DNA from: Symsagittifera roscoffensis | Taxonomy: Eukaryota; Xenacoelomorpha; Acoela; Convolutidae | Reading direction: 5' to 3' | DNA length: 64,000 nucleotides | Assembly (NCBI RefSeq): GCF_963678635.1 | Contig: NC_087071.1 | Span: forward strand, 17,547,613 to 17,611,612 | Shown: positions 42,943 through 55,748 of the stretch, one piece after another | Layout: each line of letters starts with the position of its first letter | How positions within the stretch are numbered: the first letter of the stretch is position 1 | Translations under genes and position numbers: made by a program | The notes under the pieces: generated by a model | The model's input: only the letters and a program-made list of their open reading frames with translations | Database searches by the model: none | Told to the model about the DNA's origin: nothing

Positions 42943-43458
42943 CTCTCGATTCGAAAGTAACGGAATATTTGCGCTCGGGTGGGTTTTTTTTCTTCAGAGA
43001 AATTTCGACTTTTTAACTAGCCATTTTTGACGGAATTTTTTTAAAATATCATTCCAAAGGTATTGTTGTCCTGAGCTCAAATTTGAAAAGATATTTCACC
43101 TGCGATCATTTTTCGCAGAGTTACGGGGGTTTAAAGATTACCATTTTGGCCAATTTGGGACAATTAACGCTCGATATATTTCGCGCTATTAACGCGTAAG
43201 CGGAGATTTAATCCGTCTTAGAAATCGTTCCAAGTTGGTTGAAAGAAGCATATTTGCCATAATCGATTTGTTACAATGAGCGAAACCTATCCTTTTTTAG
43301 TTTATATGGCGTGTGGGTGGATGATTTTCAAAAAATTTTTTTAAATTTTAGAAAAAAAAATCATTTTGTTCTATTACATTTAATTTTTTAAGGTTAATAC
43401 TGCTTCATATACCTTCATAGGCATTCGGAACATTCAGGGCTGCGCCCTGATCCGATAA
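42943..43458 (-). repeat. Dispersed repeat family, copy 2 (inverted)
   Basis: Reverse-complement partner of 28520-29018, about 14 kb away. The end near 43450 contains CAGGGCTGCGCCCTG, itself a short palindrome. Moderately diverged from copy 1. Confidence 0.75.
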
Positions 43459-44608
43459 TGTCTATTTTGCAATGCCAATGAAACATAAAATTAAAGCTTT
43501 TACGTACGCGTTTTTACATATTGAAAACTTTGCATCAATAAAAAATCTGTTTATGCTAAATGAAAATCTATTTAAAAAGTCTAAATGAAAAATCTAAAAA
43601 AACAAGCTGTTCTGTTTTTAATTTACACTTGCTTTAAATCTAACAATAGAACTTCCAAGGCATTCTAGATACTGCTCAGATTGGGGTGGGGGGGTAGTCA
43701 AAAACACTGAAAAAAGAAATTAAATATAATATTGATTTACTGCTGATTTCCTGTAAACTTGCTTTAGGACAACATCTTACACAGGCTAACAAATAATTCC
43801 CATGTGCTTTTACTCATTAGATTTTACCTTCACAATTCGGTGCAATTTGCAAAATTTTTAAAAGGTCACATTTGTTGTATATTTGCAAATTTCAGCAAAA
43901 TGGTGACAGAGTTTGAAGAACAAACTGTCTGCTCAATTTGAGCTGCGATTCATTTGCATATAAAAAGTGTGCTTGTGACATCTTAATGGATATTTATGTT
44001 GTGTGACAAGTACTGAAAAATAACCTCGTCTGCGGTTGACATTTATGGAGTACAACTAAGCTGCAGTTTTCTCTAGTGATTGGAAAAAAATGTAAGAATG
44101 CTCTTATCTGTTTCTGAAATGATTGGCTCTTTTCCACTTTTCCCCATTATTTGAATTTCAGTTTTCAAAAAGTAGTCTAGCGTTGTGATAATGTAAAAGA
44201 AATTTGCATGGTTAACGAAATAAATATTGTAATAAAATTTGCTATTCACAGTTGGCATTGGAACATTTTGCTGTCAGGCTAATCGCAAGGGTGAAAATTT
44301 AGCTGCCAATTGTGACTACTCGAAACAGTTTTGTTTCCAAGATAAGATTTTTTTCTGTGATTTTTTGAAATGTTTCAAAAAACTTAAACTCATAAAACCA
44401 TGTCTCAAAAAACATATATTTAAATTCAAATTTATTTACTGTAAAATTAATGCAGGGTTGTAAAATTGAAGATGTGGCCTCCAACTAGGGTTGCTTGAAA
44501 CTTTTTTTAGATTTCGAAAAAAAAACGTTTCTGAAAAATTCGTCAACCATTTCTACCGAAAGTTGATTGTGAAAACTTTATTAATGAGAAAATTTCAATC
44601 CACTGATG

Positions 44609-44905
44609 TGTGCTGTCAAACTACCCGATGAATACATTGTTAACTATACTGTAAACTTCACATGTATTTATGGAGTAAATCGAATCTTTAAATTTGATCG
44701 GAGACAATGAATTTAAGGTCATCCAAAGGTGTCAGCACCAGAACTGAACAGAGTGATTGACAGAGTGAGATTGACTGACAGTATGGATTGAAATAAGAAG
44801 AACTAAATAACTGGCGAGCTAGTTCAATCAATATCACATTCCCCTTCTTGTAAAAAAGAAAAGTTTGAATAACTGAATATGAACGAAAAGCTTTAACTAG
44901 CACCA
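44609..44905 (-). repeat. 3' LTR of the decayed Ty3/gypsy element
   Basis: Shares TTGATCGGAGACAATG, TAAGGTCAT, AGCACCA and GTATGGATTGAA-type words with 49426-49760 in the same order. Several substitutions and indels separate the two. Confidence 0.75.
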
Positions 44906-46299
44906 TAAAAGATAATCGCTGAAGTTTAAAAGTTTTACTAAATGTTGATTTTTTTTCACTGTTCGACAGTCAGCCTTTTCCATAGGCTGTTTAGTACAAT
45001 TCTTAAGTAGATTTGGCCCCTTTTTCGCTCGACTCATTTTTCGCCGCCTCCGGTTTTTTAAACATAGCCAACCATGACCGCGCCCATTTGTAGACCGCGG
45101 TCTTTTTCCGTCCTCTACGTCTCGATGGCTTTTCATCCTGCCTGCTTGCCGATTCCTGAATCGAATACGAGACACGTCGCTGGCTCCGGGCCTGCTTCTT
45201 TTATCCCTGTTTCGGTCGCGTTATCGAGCCAGGTGTTAACGAATCCTTGAGACGGTTTTTTCACTCCGTTGATTGCCGCGTCGAGATTTTGTTTCTCTGT
45301 CGTTAAATAGCTCCTGGTTGCCGATCGCTCTCAATATTCCGGCCTTTTTGCCCATAGTTGTCGCCGTTTACTTACTGACCATTTTTGTCTGCCCGTCTCC
45401 GTTTCCGATATCGTCTCAAGTTCACGCGTGTGACTTGGACATATCTTGATCTCCGTTGATTCAACCGCCCATAGTGCCCTTTGGATCGAATTAGCTGGAC
45501 AAGAGAACGACGGATTTAACAATAATGTGCTTAAAAATCCGGTGTAGCTCTTTGGAAGATAACAAACCCACAAAACGAGCACGGAATTATTAGTACTATT
45601 CCGACAGGGACGTTGCTATTCTGTCCCTGTCTGCATTTTGCTAAAATCGGTAAATCGTCCTCCTACTCCGAATTGTCCCGTGATCGAATTGCCTCCATTT
45701 TCCGGGGATGCCGCTATTACTTGTCGTCGTGGTTGGCTTCGGGCTCGATCTCCTTTCTGCCGCGATTTTCAGTCAAACTTCTTGTAGCGTTGGTGGTGCA
45801 GTGGTGGTTCCCGATGCTTGTTTTTGTGGGGTGCTTACCTTCCAAAAGGCTACGCCCAATTCTCTAACCACATTACCGTTTATAATTATAATTGTATGCT
45901 CGCCTTGTGATGCGAACTTAGTTTCTATTTTTTTTTACCTGTGAAGTTTTCTGTTCCCGTACGCTGGAAAATCAATATCGACCACGACCCTGTGGTAGCC
46001 AATGGGCCTGCCTTAGCTCTGATCAGCGGCTCCATTTCCTGTTTCCCAATCTGCTCTTCGGATAGGATGATTGGGTGTTTTCGATGCTTGAAGTAGTTTT
46101 CAGTATTCGACCTCACCCTCAGTTAGAGTCCGCCGGATGCGGCATATTCGTGGGTACTGGCTCATTTTGATCTAACTTTGATTGATTTACGTTATTCATT
46201 TTAGATTGCTCAATTGAACTTTCTTAGTCTGGTTTCTCAATACCGTATTCGCCTCTCTGCTATGGTTTGCCTCGAATAGTATGAGTTTAAGAGTAGCGT

Positions 46300-46720
46300 T
46301 ATTTGAGAATCTTAATGCTCCAAGGCCTTTTAAGTATTTTCTACTTTAAGTTTTCTACTTCCCGGCTAATTGTTAAGACCAAGTCCTTTAGTCCGCCGAT
46401 TTAGTTCTACGCAATCCGTCGCCCAGTTATCCTTCACCGGTGATTGATTGATTTGAAAAACATCATGGGAATTTATCTACAGCCACGATAACATATTTTT
46501 TCGATTCATTTAAAATGATTGGCCCCTAAAAGTCTAACTGAAGCGACTTATTCAAATAGTTTGGTTTCGGTTTTTACCCAAATACTTAAATACACAAATT
46601 CCTGCTGCGCACAGTTTTGAAGTTCTTAAAAGACAAATTACATTCCTTGCATTTTTCAGCAATCGTCGCGATAGATGTAGGGGTACGGAACATCTTCTGC
46701 AGATGCATACTTATTTGACT
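46300..46720 (-). pseudogene. Integrase relic of the decayed Ty3/gypsy element
   Basis: The minus strand shows the second half of an integrase zinc finger (CKEC) and, after frame changes, the KYVIVAVDKF core typical of Ty3/gypsy integrases with a stop codon just before it. Inactive. Confidence 0.65.
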
Positions 46721-47599
46721 AGCTATGTTGGTAGTGGTGTATTCGGTTGCTTTTTGCCGCGTGCCGTGTGTAATAAATTCGGAATAACGAGCTTCTCGAC
46801 CATCCAGAGGTACCCATCGTGCAGGTGGAAGTCATTTGTAAACTGATCGCACTATTTGCTCTTTGCCAATATTTTGCTACAAGTGTTAGGCGTTTGGATC
46901 TAATCAAGCCGATAGTCGCCTTTAATCGCGGATCAGCCGGTTGTTGCAATTGAATTAATTGAAGTTTGACAAATTCAGGGAAGCGACTGTTTTTATGTAC
47001 AATTTTACAGTTTGTCGGAACAATAGACATAGAAATCTTTTTGGCGTATACCTGCGTATTAGACTCGCATGGAAAGGTCGAAGGAGTGGAGATTATCGTT
47101 ATGCTTCGGTAATTCTTCACCTCGAGGTTGACCCTAGTGATTTTGAGATTACATCAGTTTGTTTGACGTCCTAGCCACTCTCAATGCTTGGATGGCGCTC
47201 CAGCGTTCTCTCGAGTGTTCTAAATTTTCTTTCCGATTGTGAGTTTTCAAAAAAATTTCATCTGCATGGTTTCAAGTCAATAAATGCCCCAACTAACTTT
47301 GAGCTTTCGTAAGCTGACCATTGGCTTATGAAACTTGCCGGTTTCATTATTGGTAAATTTCTCAGCGCATGAAATTGCGCCTTTATCGGCCGTTTAAATT
47401 GAGAAACTTGCATGTTTGGCTCTGATTGAATGAAACTTCCCGAGGCGTCTCATCGTTTGAGTTATTATTTGGTCCCTTGTAATTAATCAAGGCTGTGAAC
47501 CTTAGGGCACAGCGACTTGAAATTAATTGAAGTCGATTTATTGAAGTCCCATATATGAAAATATGCTGACGTACGTGATGACCGGTTTTGTTTCGCTAT

Positions 47600-48000
47600 T
47601 TTGAGGCCGCGAAAAGTAATCTAATAAACCAAATTTTGCCCTCATGTAGGTATCGCGATGCGAATGAAATCGGCCTCCAACTTCGGAACCAACTAATCGA
47701 GGACTGCTCCGAATCCATTATAGCCGACATCGCCCACCATTCGAATATCGCGATGGAAAACAAAAACACCTAACTCTACTATGTTCGTTAGATATCCCTT
47801 CAGACTTTCAATCTCCGTTTGATGCTCCGGTGCCCACAATTTTTTTTCACGATATTTTTTTAAGTTCGATAAAATTTTTACTCTACGTTTGTTTCTCGAC
47901 TAAACCGTAAATGACCATACGAGTATATCAAATCCATCGTCGAAAGTACACAATCCCTAGTTATATCGCCTATCGTTTGCTCAATAATATCCATCAACTC
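47600..48000 (-). pseudogene. RT/RNase H relic of the decayed Ty3/gypsy element
   Basis: Minus-strand pieces resemble the DDG-containing RT active-site strand (near 47940-47975) and the GFGAVL start of RNase H (near 47700-47760). Stops and frameshifts separate them. Inactive. Confidence 0.6.
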
Positions 48001-48699
48001 TTCAATATTCGTCATTTAGTTTTTCGTTTGTGCACCTGTTTATTCAGTTCCCGCAATGCTAACGCTAATTTCAGAGATCGACCCTAATTTAGAGTTTATT
48101 AACTTACCGACCCGGCGAAAAAGATTTTTACATTTCGTTAAGTTTTCCTACCCTGGGTCAACTTTTGCTTCGGCCTCTATACTCATCTCACCAGCTTCCC
48201 GTCGCCTTCTGAATCAACTGCAATCCATAATGGGGCAATGATTAATATTCCTATGAACGCCGGTCGATTACCTCCTATCTCTTTGACTCTTGCTGCTGCA
48301 GCCCATCCGTTCGACTCCAAAAACTTCAAAAATTCCCAGTAGTTGAAACGGGTTTTTTCCGCGATCTCGGAAAACGTCGTCTTCGGGCCTTAGAGCGTTC
48401 AATTTCACACCTGCGGCGCCCACGTTATTTTTAGTTCATCGATCGTAAGCCGATGCTAGGGATAAAATATCAGTCCACTTGCTCTTTTTTCATCTTTTAA
48501 CTAAAGCGGTAACTTTATGTCAGCCACGTTTAGTTTTAAATCCCGTTTTGACTTGCTAGACATTACAACGTAGTCTCCTTGAACTCCGTTGTTCCTATCC
48601 TCCGCCATTTTGACCCAACCAGCCAAATTTTTGCGCTGAAATTGGGTATATTTTATATCTGGACTCTTTCAGTTTTTGATCTTCTTGTCATTGAATCAA

Positions 48700-49420
48700 C
48701 ATCATTACCGGACGCGCAAGGCTTCCGCGTTTGCCCCGGCACCTCCGCTCGTCATGCCCTGCTTTTTGCAGAAATTGCACGTAACTCCTTTGGCTAGGCA
48801 CCTCGTTGTGTGCTCTAGTGTGAATCCCAGATGGTAGCAATTGTATCTACGTCTAATTCCTGCTATTCATGTTTTTTTAATGAAAACGTCCGTAGAATTC
48901 TTCATTCAGATGTCCCAAAGTTGCATATTGCTGCCAGTCCAATTAAGGCCGCTAGTCCACTGTCGCAAGTATACTGCTTGAGCGCCGCCATTCCACTGCT
49001 TGAGCGGTTCTCCGATGTGTTGCTCTCTCCATTTTGTATTTTCATACATTTCGCTCCTCTCGTTTTTGACCTCCGTTTCGATCGCGTCCAAGACCCTTGA
49101 AAAATTTGTCGTGCCTAGGTCCAGATGTGGTTTTGTGAAATTCGTCCTGCCCAGGCATGGGTACATTTTGAAAATTAGCGTCTGCTCCGCTTCCAATCGA
49201 GTATTTTCATCAATGTCTCCCGCTAGAGCCGTGACTTGCACCGCTATTGACGCAATCGCATAGTATAAGTTTTTGGGATTAATCCCGCACCTTGCCACCA
49301 TCCTCCATTGAATACGGTTAAACCAACAATCCCATAACATTTGCGGCTCCGCGATTTTTGGTGGCCAAAACGAAGTTATTCTAAGTAACTTCCCCCTTTC
49401 CCACTTCATCCTGCTGGCTG
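48700..49420 (-). pseudogene. Gag relic with CCHC knuckle of the decayed Ty3/gypsy element
   Basis: An open minus-strand stretch of 194 codons (48906-49490, starting within the LTR) is followed by CNFCKKQG, the first half of a CCHC knuckle (near 48770). The second half continues only in another frame, so a frameshift breaks it. Position next to the 5' LTR fits Gag. Confidence 0.65.
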
Positions 49421-49425
49421 CGCCA

Positions 49426-49760
49426 TGTGAAGAGATTGTAATCAAAACTGTAAATTTTAGATTTCTGTAGAGAGTAAATTGGATGTCCAAAGTTGATCGG
49501 AGACAATGTATCTAAGGTCATTCGAAGGTATAAGACAACTTCGAAGGTAAGTATCTGCTAGCACCAAAACTAGACAGGTTGATTGAAATTATGAAATTGA
49601 GTGACGCAATGGATTGAATTGAAATGAACTAAATGAACTAAAATGATCTACTTTAATTACTATCTCAACACCCTTATTTTTAAAATTTCAAGTTTGATTC
49701 ATCAAATAATTTTTTATCAAAATTCGAATTTTTCAACTCTATATCGTGGTGCTGGCACCA
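49426..49760 (-). repeat. 5' LTR of the decayed Ty3/gypsy element
   Basis: Starts TGTGA and ends CACCA on the plus strand. Immediately next to it the sense strand reads TGGCGCAGCCAGCAGGAT (49425-49408), a good primer-binding-site candidate. Confidence 0.75.
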
Positions 49761-50836
49761 GAATACTCTCCGAAGTGTCAGAACGAGCAATTAACTGTAT
49801 CTGATAAAAAGGTTCAGTTGCCAAGATATGCCGTTCTTCGTTGTACGAGTTTGCAAAACAAAATCTGACTGAAAATTTTTACTGATGTTTGCTGCAATAA
49901 CCTGATGATATGCACGGACTAATGAAAATCAAAAATTAGATTTAATAAATAACCTCATTCAGGAAAAGTATGCAGATAAAAAGCTACTGTTTTTAAAACT
50001 TTTTTAATTATGAAAAGTGAAGTTGTATGCTAACAATTTTAGGGCATTTTGAAACCCATCTCTGATGTTTGAGGTAACCATTATAGTTAAAACGAGCCAA
50101 AACAAAAAAAATACAGTCCGTTCAAACTACGAAACAAAAATGCCAAAAATTCTGTAGGATGTGCCTAGTTTTTGTTTTATGAGTTGCCTTAGATTTTTTA
50201 TTTTATGTCTTTCAGGAAACAAATGCCACGTCCATCATTCTCTTTGAAGCATTTTAGGTCGAAGGTACCGAGTCATGCACAGGTTTGGACTTAAAATTTG
50301 AAAACCTAGGTCAGTCTTGTCATAATGCAACACACTAGACGTGGAAACCACTATAACTACTGCTTATATAACTATTGCTTTGAAAAAGTTTTGTTCTCCA
50401 TGCTTTGCATTGTAATATCACCTGTTTAGCTATCATGTCACGTGGCAAAAACTACAAAAACAATCAACAAAAGTTTTGTGGTTGGAAAAGAAACGACTCT
50501 TTTTCCTTTTTCCCCCACCTGCGAATTTTTGCGAATGATCTTTTGTTCGTATAGTTCGATTGCTACAAAAATTGGCATGCCAATAAACTAGGCCATGAAA
50601 AGCATATTTAGTCTCATAAATAAAAAAAATTGTCAAGAAAGCGGGGTGGATCAGAACAAAAAAAATTCTGATGACGAGTATCACGAAAGCCAGGGGGAAG
50701 AAAATGCCAAGCAGGACATACAAACAGAAAAATGATGCCTAAAAGTCCTATCGGGACTATAAAACTCAAACCTAATAGACCCAACGGGACATTAAAACTC
50801 AATTTAACAAACAATAGTTTATAAAATTTTGTTGTC
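49761..50836. other. AT-rich sequence, possible tail of a retroelement near the end
   Basis: No gene recognised. The last 200 bases before the PPT at 50837 may be the 3' end of an internal region. They contain a loose direct repeat (CGGGAC.ATAAAACTCAA at about 50753 and CGGGACATTAAAACTCAA at about 50783). Confidence 0.45.
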
Positions 50837-51099
50837 AAGGGGGAATGTCAGACGGTCTGGATCGACAAACTAACCTTACATGTATGTTATTTATATTATT
50901 AATAATCTTATGCTAAACGCCTAGACGGCCAGTCACTTGACCTTGATAGACAGAGAGGACGAACTCTAATTGAAATAAGAAACAGAGTTGAATTAATGTT
51001 ATCTGTCAACTCGTCGTTTTATACCGCTCCGACTTAGAAATAAGGTTTTTCGATCCATTCGGGTTCAAGGATTAGAAAATCATACCCTCCGGTATGACA
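50837..51099 (+). mobile_element. Polypurine tract and LTR of a truncated LTR element
   Basis: AAGGGGGAA (50837-50845) abuts TGTCAGACGG, and the unit ends GGTATGACA at 51099, giving a 254-bp LTR with TGTCA...TGACA ends on the plus strand. No second LTR is seen in the window, so this is a truncated element. Confidence 0.6.
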
Positions 51100-53216
51100 C
51101 CTAACCTTGTCAAACTAGTTGTTACAACACAAAATTGATGATTATGTGGGAGAAAAGGAAAAAGAGCCAAAGAAAAAACTAGAGTTCTAAACTAATTGTA
51201 ATTGTTTTAAAAGTTATTTGCTGAACTGTTTTTTTTCTTAACTTACAACAAAATTTCAGAGGACAAATTTTGGAAAAAAGCATTGGATATTTATGTCCTT
51301 TTTAGCAAGTTGTTGATTTTGGTCAGATTAAAGTATCAAATGGCTGCCTTAAATTACCTTTTCTCCGATTCAGGACAACTTCTGCGACAGAAAATACTCA
51401 GTTTCTAAGTTATTTGTGGTAAAATTAGATTAAAATTGTAGGAAGTTTTAAATTAGGCCCCAAATATTCAAATCAGGTCGTCTAGTTCCAGTTTTGAACT
51501 TTAAGTTAGACTGAGGTGCCTACTAATATAACAAAAACAAGTTACTGGTCATTTTATATAAGCAAGCAACTGTGCTCTCCAACTTCAAATATAAATAGAA
51601 GTATATTTCTAAGATTTTACGAAGATTAAACCAAACAAGAAGATAAAGACGGTTTAAATCCTCTTCTATTGAAACTCACTCAAGAATTTGCCAGAAGATT
51701 CACTATCAAAGTCAAATTTGCAGAATCGGCAAACAATTCTAACGTGAAAACCTGAACCTTGAAGCTAGAGTTTATAAAAACTGTGTTGAATGTTAACAAA
51801 TTCGACATTCATATTGTAGTTTCTCCTGATTTTCTTGGAGTTTTTGCAACTTTTGTTGCAAATTCGGCTATATCGGAAGTTCTTCAGGCTTTCTTGGACT
51901 TATACAAACAAATAAATAATTATTGACAAGTTTGCAGAATTGAAATCGGGAGTTAAGTTTTATCGAATGTTTATCAAGTTTAAGCGACGTTAAAAGATTC
52001 AAAACTACAAGGGTACTGAAGCCCGAAATTCAGAGCTTTCAGAGCTTAACTTTTGTTTATTTTAAAAACCTTTTTGATACTGAGAGTGCAAAGGGTGTGT
52101 TTAGACTTTCGCAAAACTGATATCAACAATTTTGTATATTTGAAAAGAAGCATAAATAATTGAGTCCACTGGACGGACGAAACCTCCCCTACTTAAGAGA
52201 AAGAATTAGACTCAGATACAGCCTAAGGCACAGTTTTCGAAGACCCCGATCAACCTTAAAAGCGTCCGAGCAGCCCTCAAACATTCCCAAAGACAATTTA
52301 TGGTGAAATTTTGTACTCAATGTTCCTCTCCGCTCGAAGAAAAAAGGCGCTCTAAAAATACACCTTGTCTAAAAGTTTTAAAAAGTTTTTAAAAATTTTA
52401 AAAAAAGTTTTAAAATGCCTCAGAATACATTTATTTTTGTCACATCGTAACACAAAAAAATTCCTGCGGTGCGCGTTTAAAAATGGTAAAAAAAGTTAGA
52501 GAGGTCAATAATTTGGGTTTCATCTCATTTTTGACTTTCTGTTTTCGAACACAGTCATTCTGTCAGGCTTTTTTGACGAGTAAAATTTGCACTAAGATTG
52601 CAGGTGGATTACTATAACACTTCATACAACCGAATGATCATCATATTTAAAAAAGGTGTGTGTTTTTCGATCTGATATATTGTTTGTAACGATCCATTTT
52701 GCCACACAAAAACAGTATAAAAAAACAAATCACTCCAATGGTGTAACAACATTGGCATGAGAAAAAAAATGGCCAATAATTTCCATTTCCATTTTCATTT
52801 TAAATTGAAAACTTTTCATAAAAATTATTCTACAACCTTTGTTTCTAGATTTATGAATCTACAAAGTCAACCAGTAATTTTGTTAGCAGTACAGAACTTT
52901 TCCAGCACATGCCGTTATTTTTTTTAAAAAGTCTATAAAATCATGTCTTTCTTTCAGTTCTATAAAAACTTGAGGGTAAAAATTTGTTCCTAAAAGTTCA
53001 AGTGATAAAAAAAATTGTGTGACGTGGTCTATACTCACTTGAACTATTCATTGATTAACAATTGATGAGTGTTAGTAAGTTGTGCCTACATTATTTCTGG
53101 GTAAAAGGTTTACCAAAAAATTCAAAAACTGCAGTAGCAAAGCGCTCTAGAGATGTTTTCGTTGTACTGAGAGCAGTTTAATAATTTAGTAAAAAAGAAT
53201 GTATTCTCACATTTCG
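51100..53216. other. AT-rich sequence, nothing recognised
   Basis: No ORF of note, no RNA gene and no clear repeat. Confidence 0.6.
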
Positions 53217-54740
53217 CCCTTCATACATTTCCCCCTTCATACATTTCCCCCTCATTAAATTATTGGCACATTTCAACCCAAACATCACTCGCCCTCACAC
53301 ATTTCACCCGTGGGTTATATTTTAAGGGGAGAGGTGTGGGGTAAATTCCATTTTCTCCCCCATGTTAGTTTTGCATCCTCCTCCGCACGGTAAGCCTCAA
53401 ATTCAAACCCCCTGTCCAGGAGCGGATCTAGGATTTTCTCGAGGGGGGGGGGGGGCGGTTCAAAAAACTTTGAAAAGACCTTTTGGGCACTTTTTGGAAA
53501 ATTTTGACAGAAAAAAATCGCGTTTTTTTTGGCGCGCGCTCCCCCTCAAAGTTAGTATATATTGGCACCGAATGCGTCTTTAGAAAAAATCTAGGGTCGG
53601 TCGGCCAAAAATGGATTTTTTTAAAAGTACAAAAGGGGGGACCCTTGGGGTCGGCAAAGTGTCGAATCACTGAAGGGGCTTCCGCCCCCCCCCCCCCCCC
53701 CAAATTCGCCATTGCCCCTGCCTCCATTTGATTTTTGAGGAAAGTAGAGTAGTAAAGAGGGAAGTAAACAGAACGCAAGGGGGGATAGTAAATGCGAAAC
53801 AAAGATGGGGTAAATGTCTTTGTTGTATAGTTGATTTAAACTTTTTGTGAGTTTTGTTCTTCGTTTAAAAAGGTTTCGAGACAAAGGCGATGCTGCAACT
53901 TCAGAAATGCAATTCCCCTTCCCACTCACGTTATTTTTACCTCCTGTTTTATTTTATATGCCTTTTCGTAAGTTATGCTCAACCCGTCCCCACGTTATAC
54001 TTTGGGGTAGAAAGAGGGTGGGGTGAACTCCTTCCCCTCCACCATTTTATCTTTCCATCCCCATCGCTACGTTAAGCGTCAAGTTCAACACCCCGTTACC
54101 ATTTAAAGTTTCCATGGAAGTTGGTAAGTACAGGGGGAAATAAACAGAACGTCAGGGAGATCATAAGCGTGATAAAGCCGGGGTTAATGTGGTTTCATAG
54201 TTGATTTAACTTTTTGTGAATTTAAGTTTTTGTTTGAATGAGTTTCTAAGCAAAAAAGAAAGAAAATCTAAGCGTCAAGTTCAACTCGCCTATCAAATTC
54301 ATCTTTGAGGTAAGTAGTGGAATAAACATTGAAAAAAAAACAGAACGCGAGGGGGACTGTTAAGGCGAGATAAACATGAGGTAAAGGTGGATGGTTTGTA
54401 AAACTTCAAATCAAGCCACCCTCGTTATTTGGTTTTGAGGGTAATATAGGGGAGTAAAACATGAGAAAGTATCAGCGAAAGTGAGGAGAGACGTCAAAAG
54501 TGAGATAAACTTGGAGTAAATATGGTTGGTAGGTTGATTAAAACTTTTTTGTGAGTTTTTTTCTTTGTAAGGGAGTAAGAGTTTATGCCCGTCCACATCC
54601 TCGTCCCCTCCCCGTGTTGAGTTAAGGGTAAGAGAGGTTGGCTAAATTATTTTTTCGCAGCCATATTTTCTTTGAACCGCAGAAAAATGTGGTTTAATTG
54701 TAGTTGATTCATTGTTTTGAAAATTCGGCTCAATTTATAA
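53217..54740 (+). repeat. C/G-skewed tandem repeat, left block
   Basis: Units recur with the words TAAGCGTCAAGTTCAA, CCATTTGATTTTTGAGG, AGTAAACAGAACGC, GGGGTAAATGT and TTGATTTAAACTTTTTGTGAG. Phase markers lie at about 53395, 54075, 54270 and 54405; the full unit is about 376 bp after removing the MITE insertion, and others are shortened. Non-coding. Confidence 0.7.
53417..53720 (+). mobile_element. hAT-like MITE inserted in the tandem repeat
   Basis: Starts CAGGAGCGGATCTAGGATTTTC and ends GCCATTGCCCCTG. The interior GGCGCGCGCTCCCCCTCAAAG and GGGGTCGGCAAAGTGTCGAAT match the intact copy. It carries G13 (53443-53455) and C17 (53685-53701). Its target duplication is not clear. Confidence 0.8.
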
Positions 54741-55241
54741 GCAAAAAACTACAAACAGAAATGGTAAATTTGGATTTCAATTTTAAAATATCAATGGAAA
54801 CATAATACTTTCACATTCAAAATAACAGAAACTGAACTATACACCAAATTTGAATCAATTAAAATCTAAGCTGTTTTTTGTTCTATCAAGTTCGACTGAA
54901 ATGCGATTCTCAAATGAAACGAATTAAGTGAGAATTGAAATCACACTGGTTTCCTCGGATACTTTCATACACTTTCAGCTTAATTTTCTATATACTTTCA
55001 ACTTCCAAAGAGCGCTAACCGGAACGAGCTTAACGATCGTTTGGGTATAGTTTTCTGAGACGGTTCCAAAGTTTGCGAAACGGGCGACGTTGTTTTTGCC
55101 GTAGTTATTGATATTACTTGCTAAAGTGGGTAGTAGACCCTAGGGCTAGTAGATTCACCTAATCACACTAGGTATCTTGTTTCCAAAGTATCTTCGGAGA
55201 GAGCGTGCCACTTAACTCTCATATTGATTGTCGGAAAGTAC

Positions 55242-55748
55242 TCACGTAACCATACGCTGCCAAGTTGCGTTTGCATAAGCTTGCCCACGAGCATAGCGAT
55301 TAGAGCGAAAATAATTTTCACTCGACCCTAGAGACAGAAACGTTAGACTGTGCTGAGCTATAGGAAAATGATTCCGTGTCAAAGGGTCAAGACTATCTGG
55401 GTCGTCCGAAACAGGAGTGAGCAGACAGGCCCTAAGTGAAAATGCAACTAGGCATATGGTTGTAATCAAAACCTCGTCAGTCACTTTTATTGACCCTAAG
55501 ATTTCATAGAAGCTGCGCTTACAACTGTTCACCAATCGCTCCTATGCTCCACCCTGGATTGGCGCACTAAGTAGACTATTCTTCCACTTAAAACTTTTGT
55601 GCACGAGTGACAATTGAGCTTCTGCGTTCCAAGTTTTGATGCACAGAAGAAGCTCTTTTTTGGCTCCTACAATTGTCCAACCAAATTGTTCGACCAGACT
55701 ATCGAGTGTTCCTCGCTTAAAAAAAAGCGCTCGATAGCCATCACACAA
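55242..55748 (-). pseudogene. Integrase relic of the BEL/Pao element
   Basis: One minus-strand frame reads through APIQGGA, then a TAG stop (55542-55544), then LVNSCKRSFYEILGS and LTPVSDDPDSLDPLT..NHF. The QGG and LTP..NHF landmarks are typical of the BEL/Pao integrase region. The stop falls where the family normally has Trp. Inactive. Confidence 0.8.

Larger units (their letters stand above)
37052..44608. other. Upstream flank of the SLC1A-like gene, no gene seen
   Basis: AT-rich sequence with no convincing exon. A 5' UTR and promoter for the transporter must lie near the left part; a possible UTR acceptor (ACCACAG on the minus strand near 37099) is only a guess. Repeats inside are listed separately. 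Confidence 0.6.
44609..49760 (-). mobile_element. Decayed Ty3/gypsy LTR retrotransposon
   Basis: Two diverged LTRs (about 44609-44905 and 49426-49760) flank about 4.5 kb of higher-GC sequence. On the minus strand, relics appear in the order Gag, CCHC knuckle, RT, RNase H, integrase, interrupted by stops and frameshifts. LTR divergence and broken frames show it is old. Exact LTR edges are approximate and no target duplication was found. Confidence 0.85.

Noticed and set aside
53409-53728. 8-bp target duplication around the MITE at 53417-53720
   Set aside because: The eight bases on each side (CCCCTGTC and CCTCCATT) do not match, so the insertion boundaries are eroded or imprecise.
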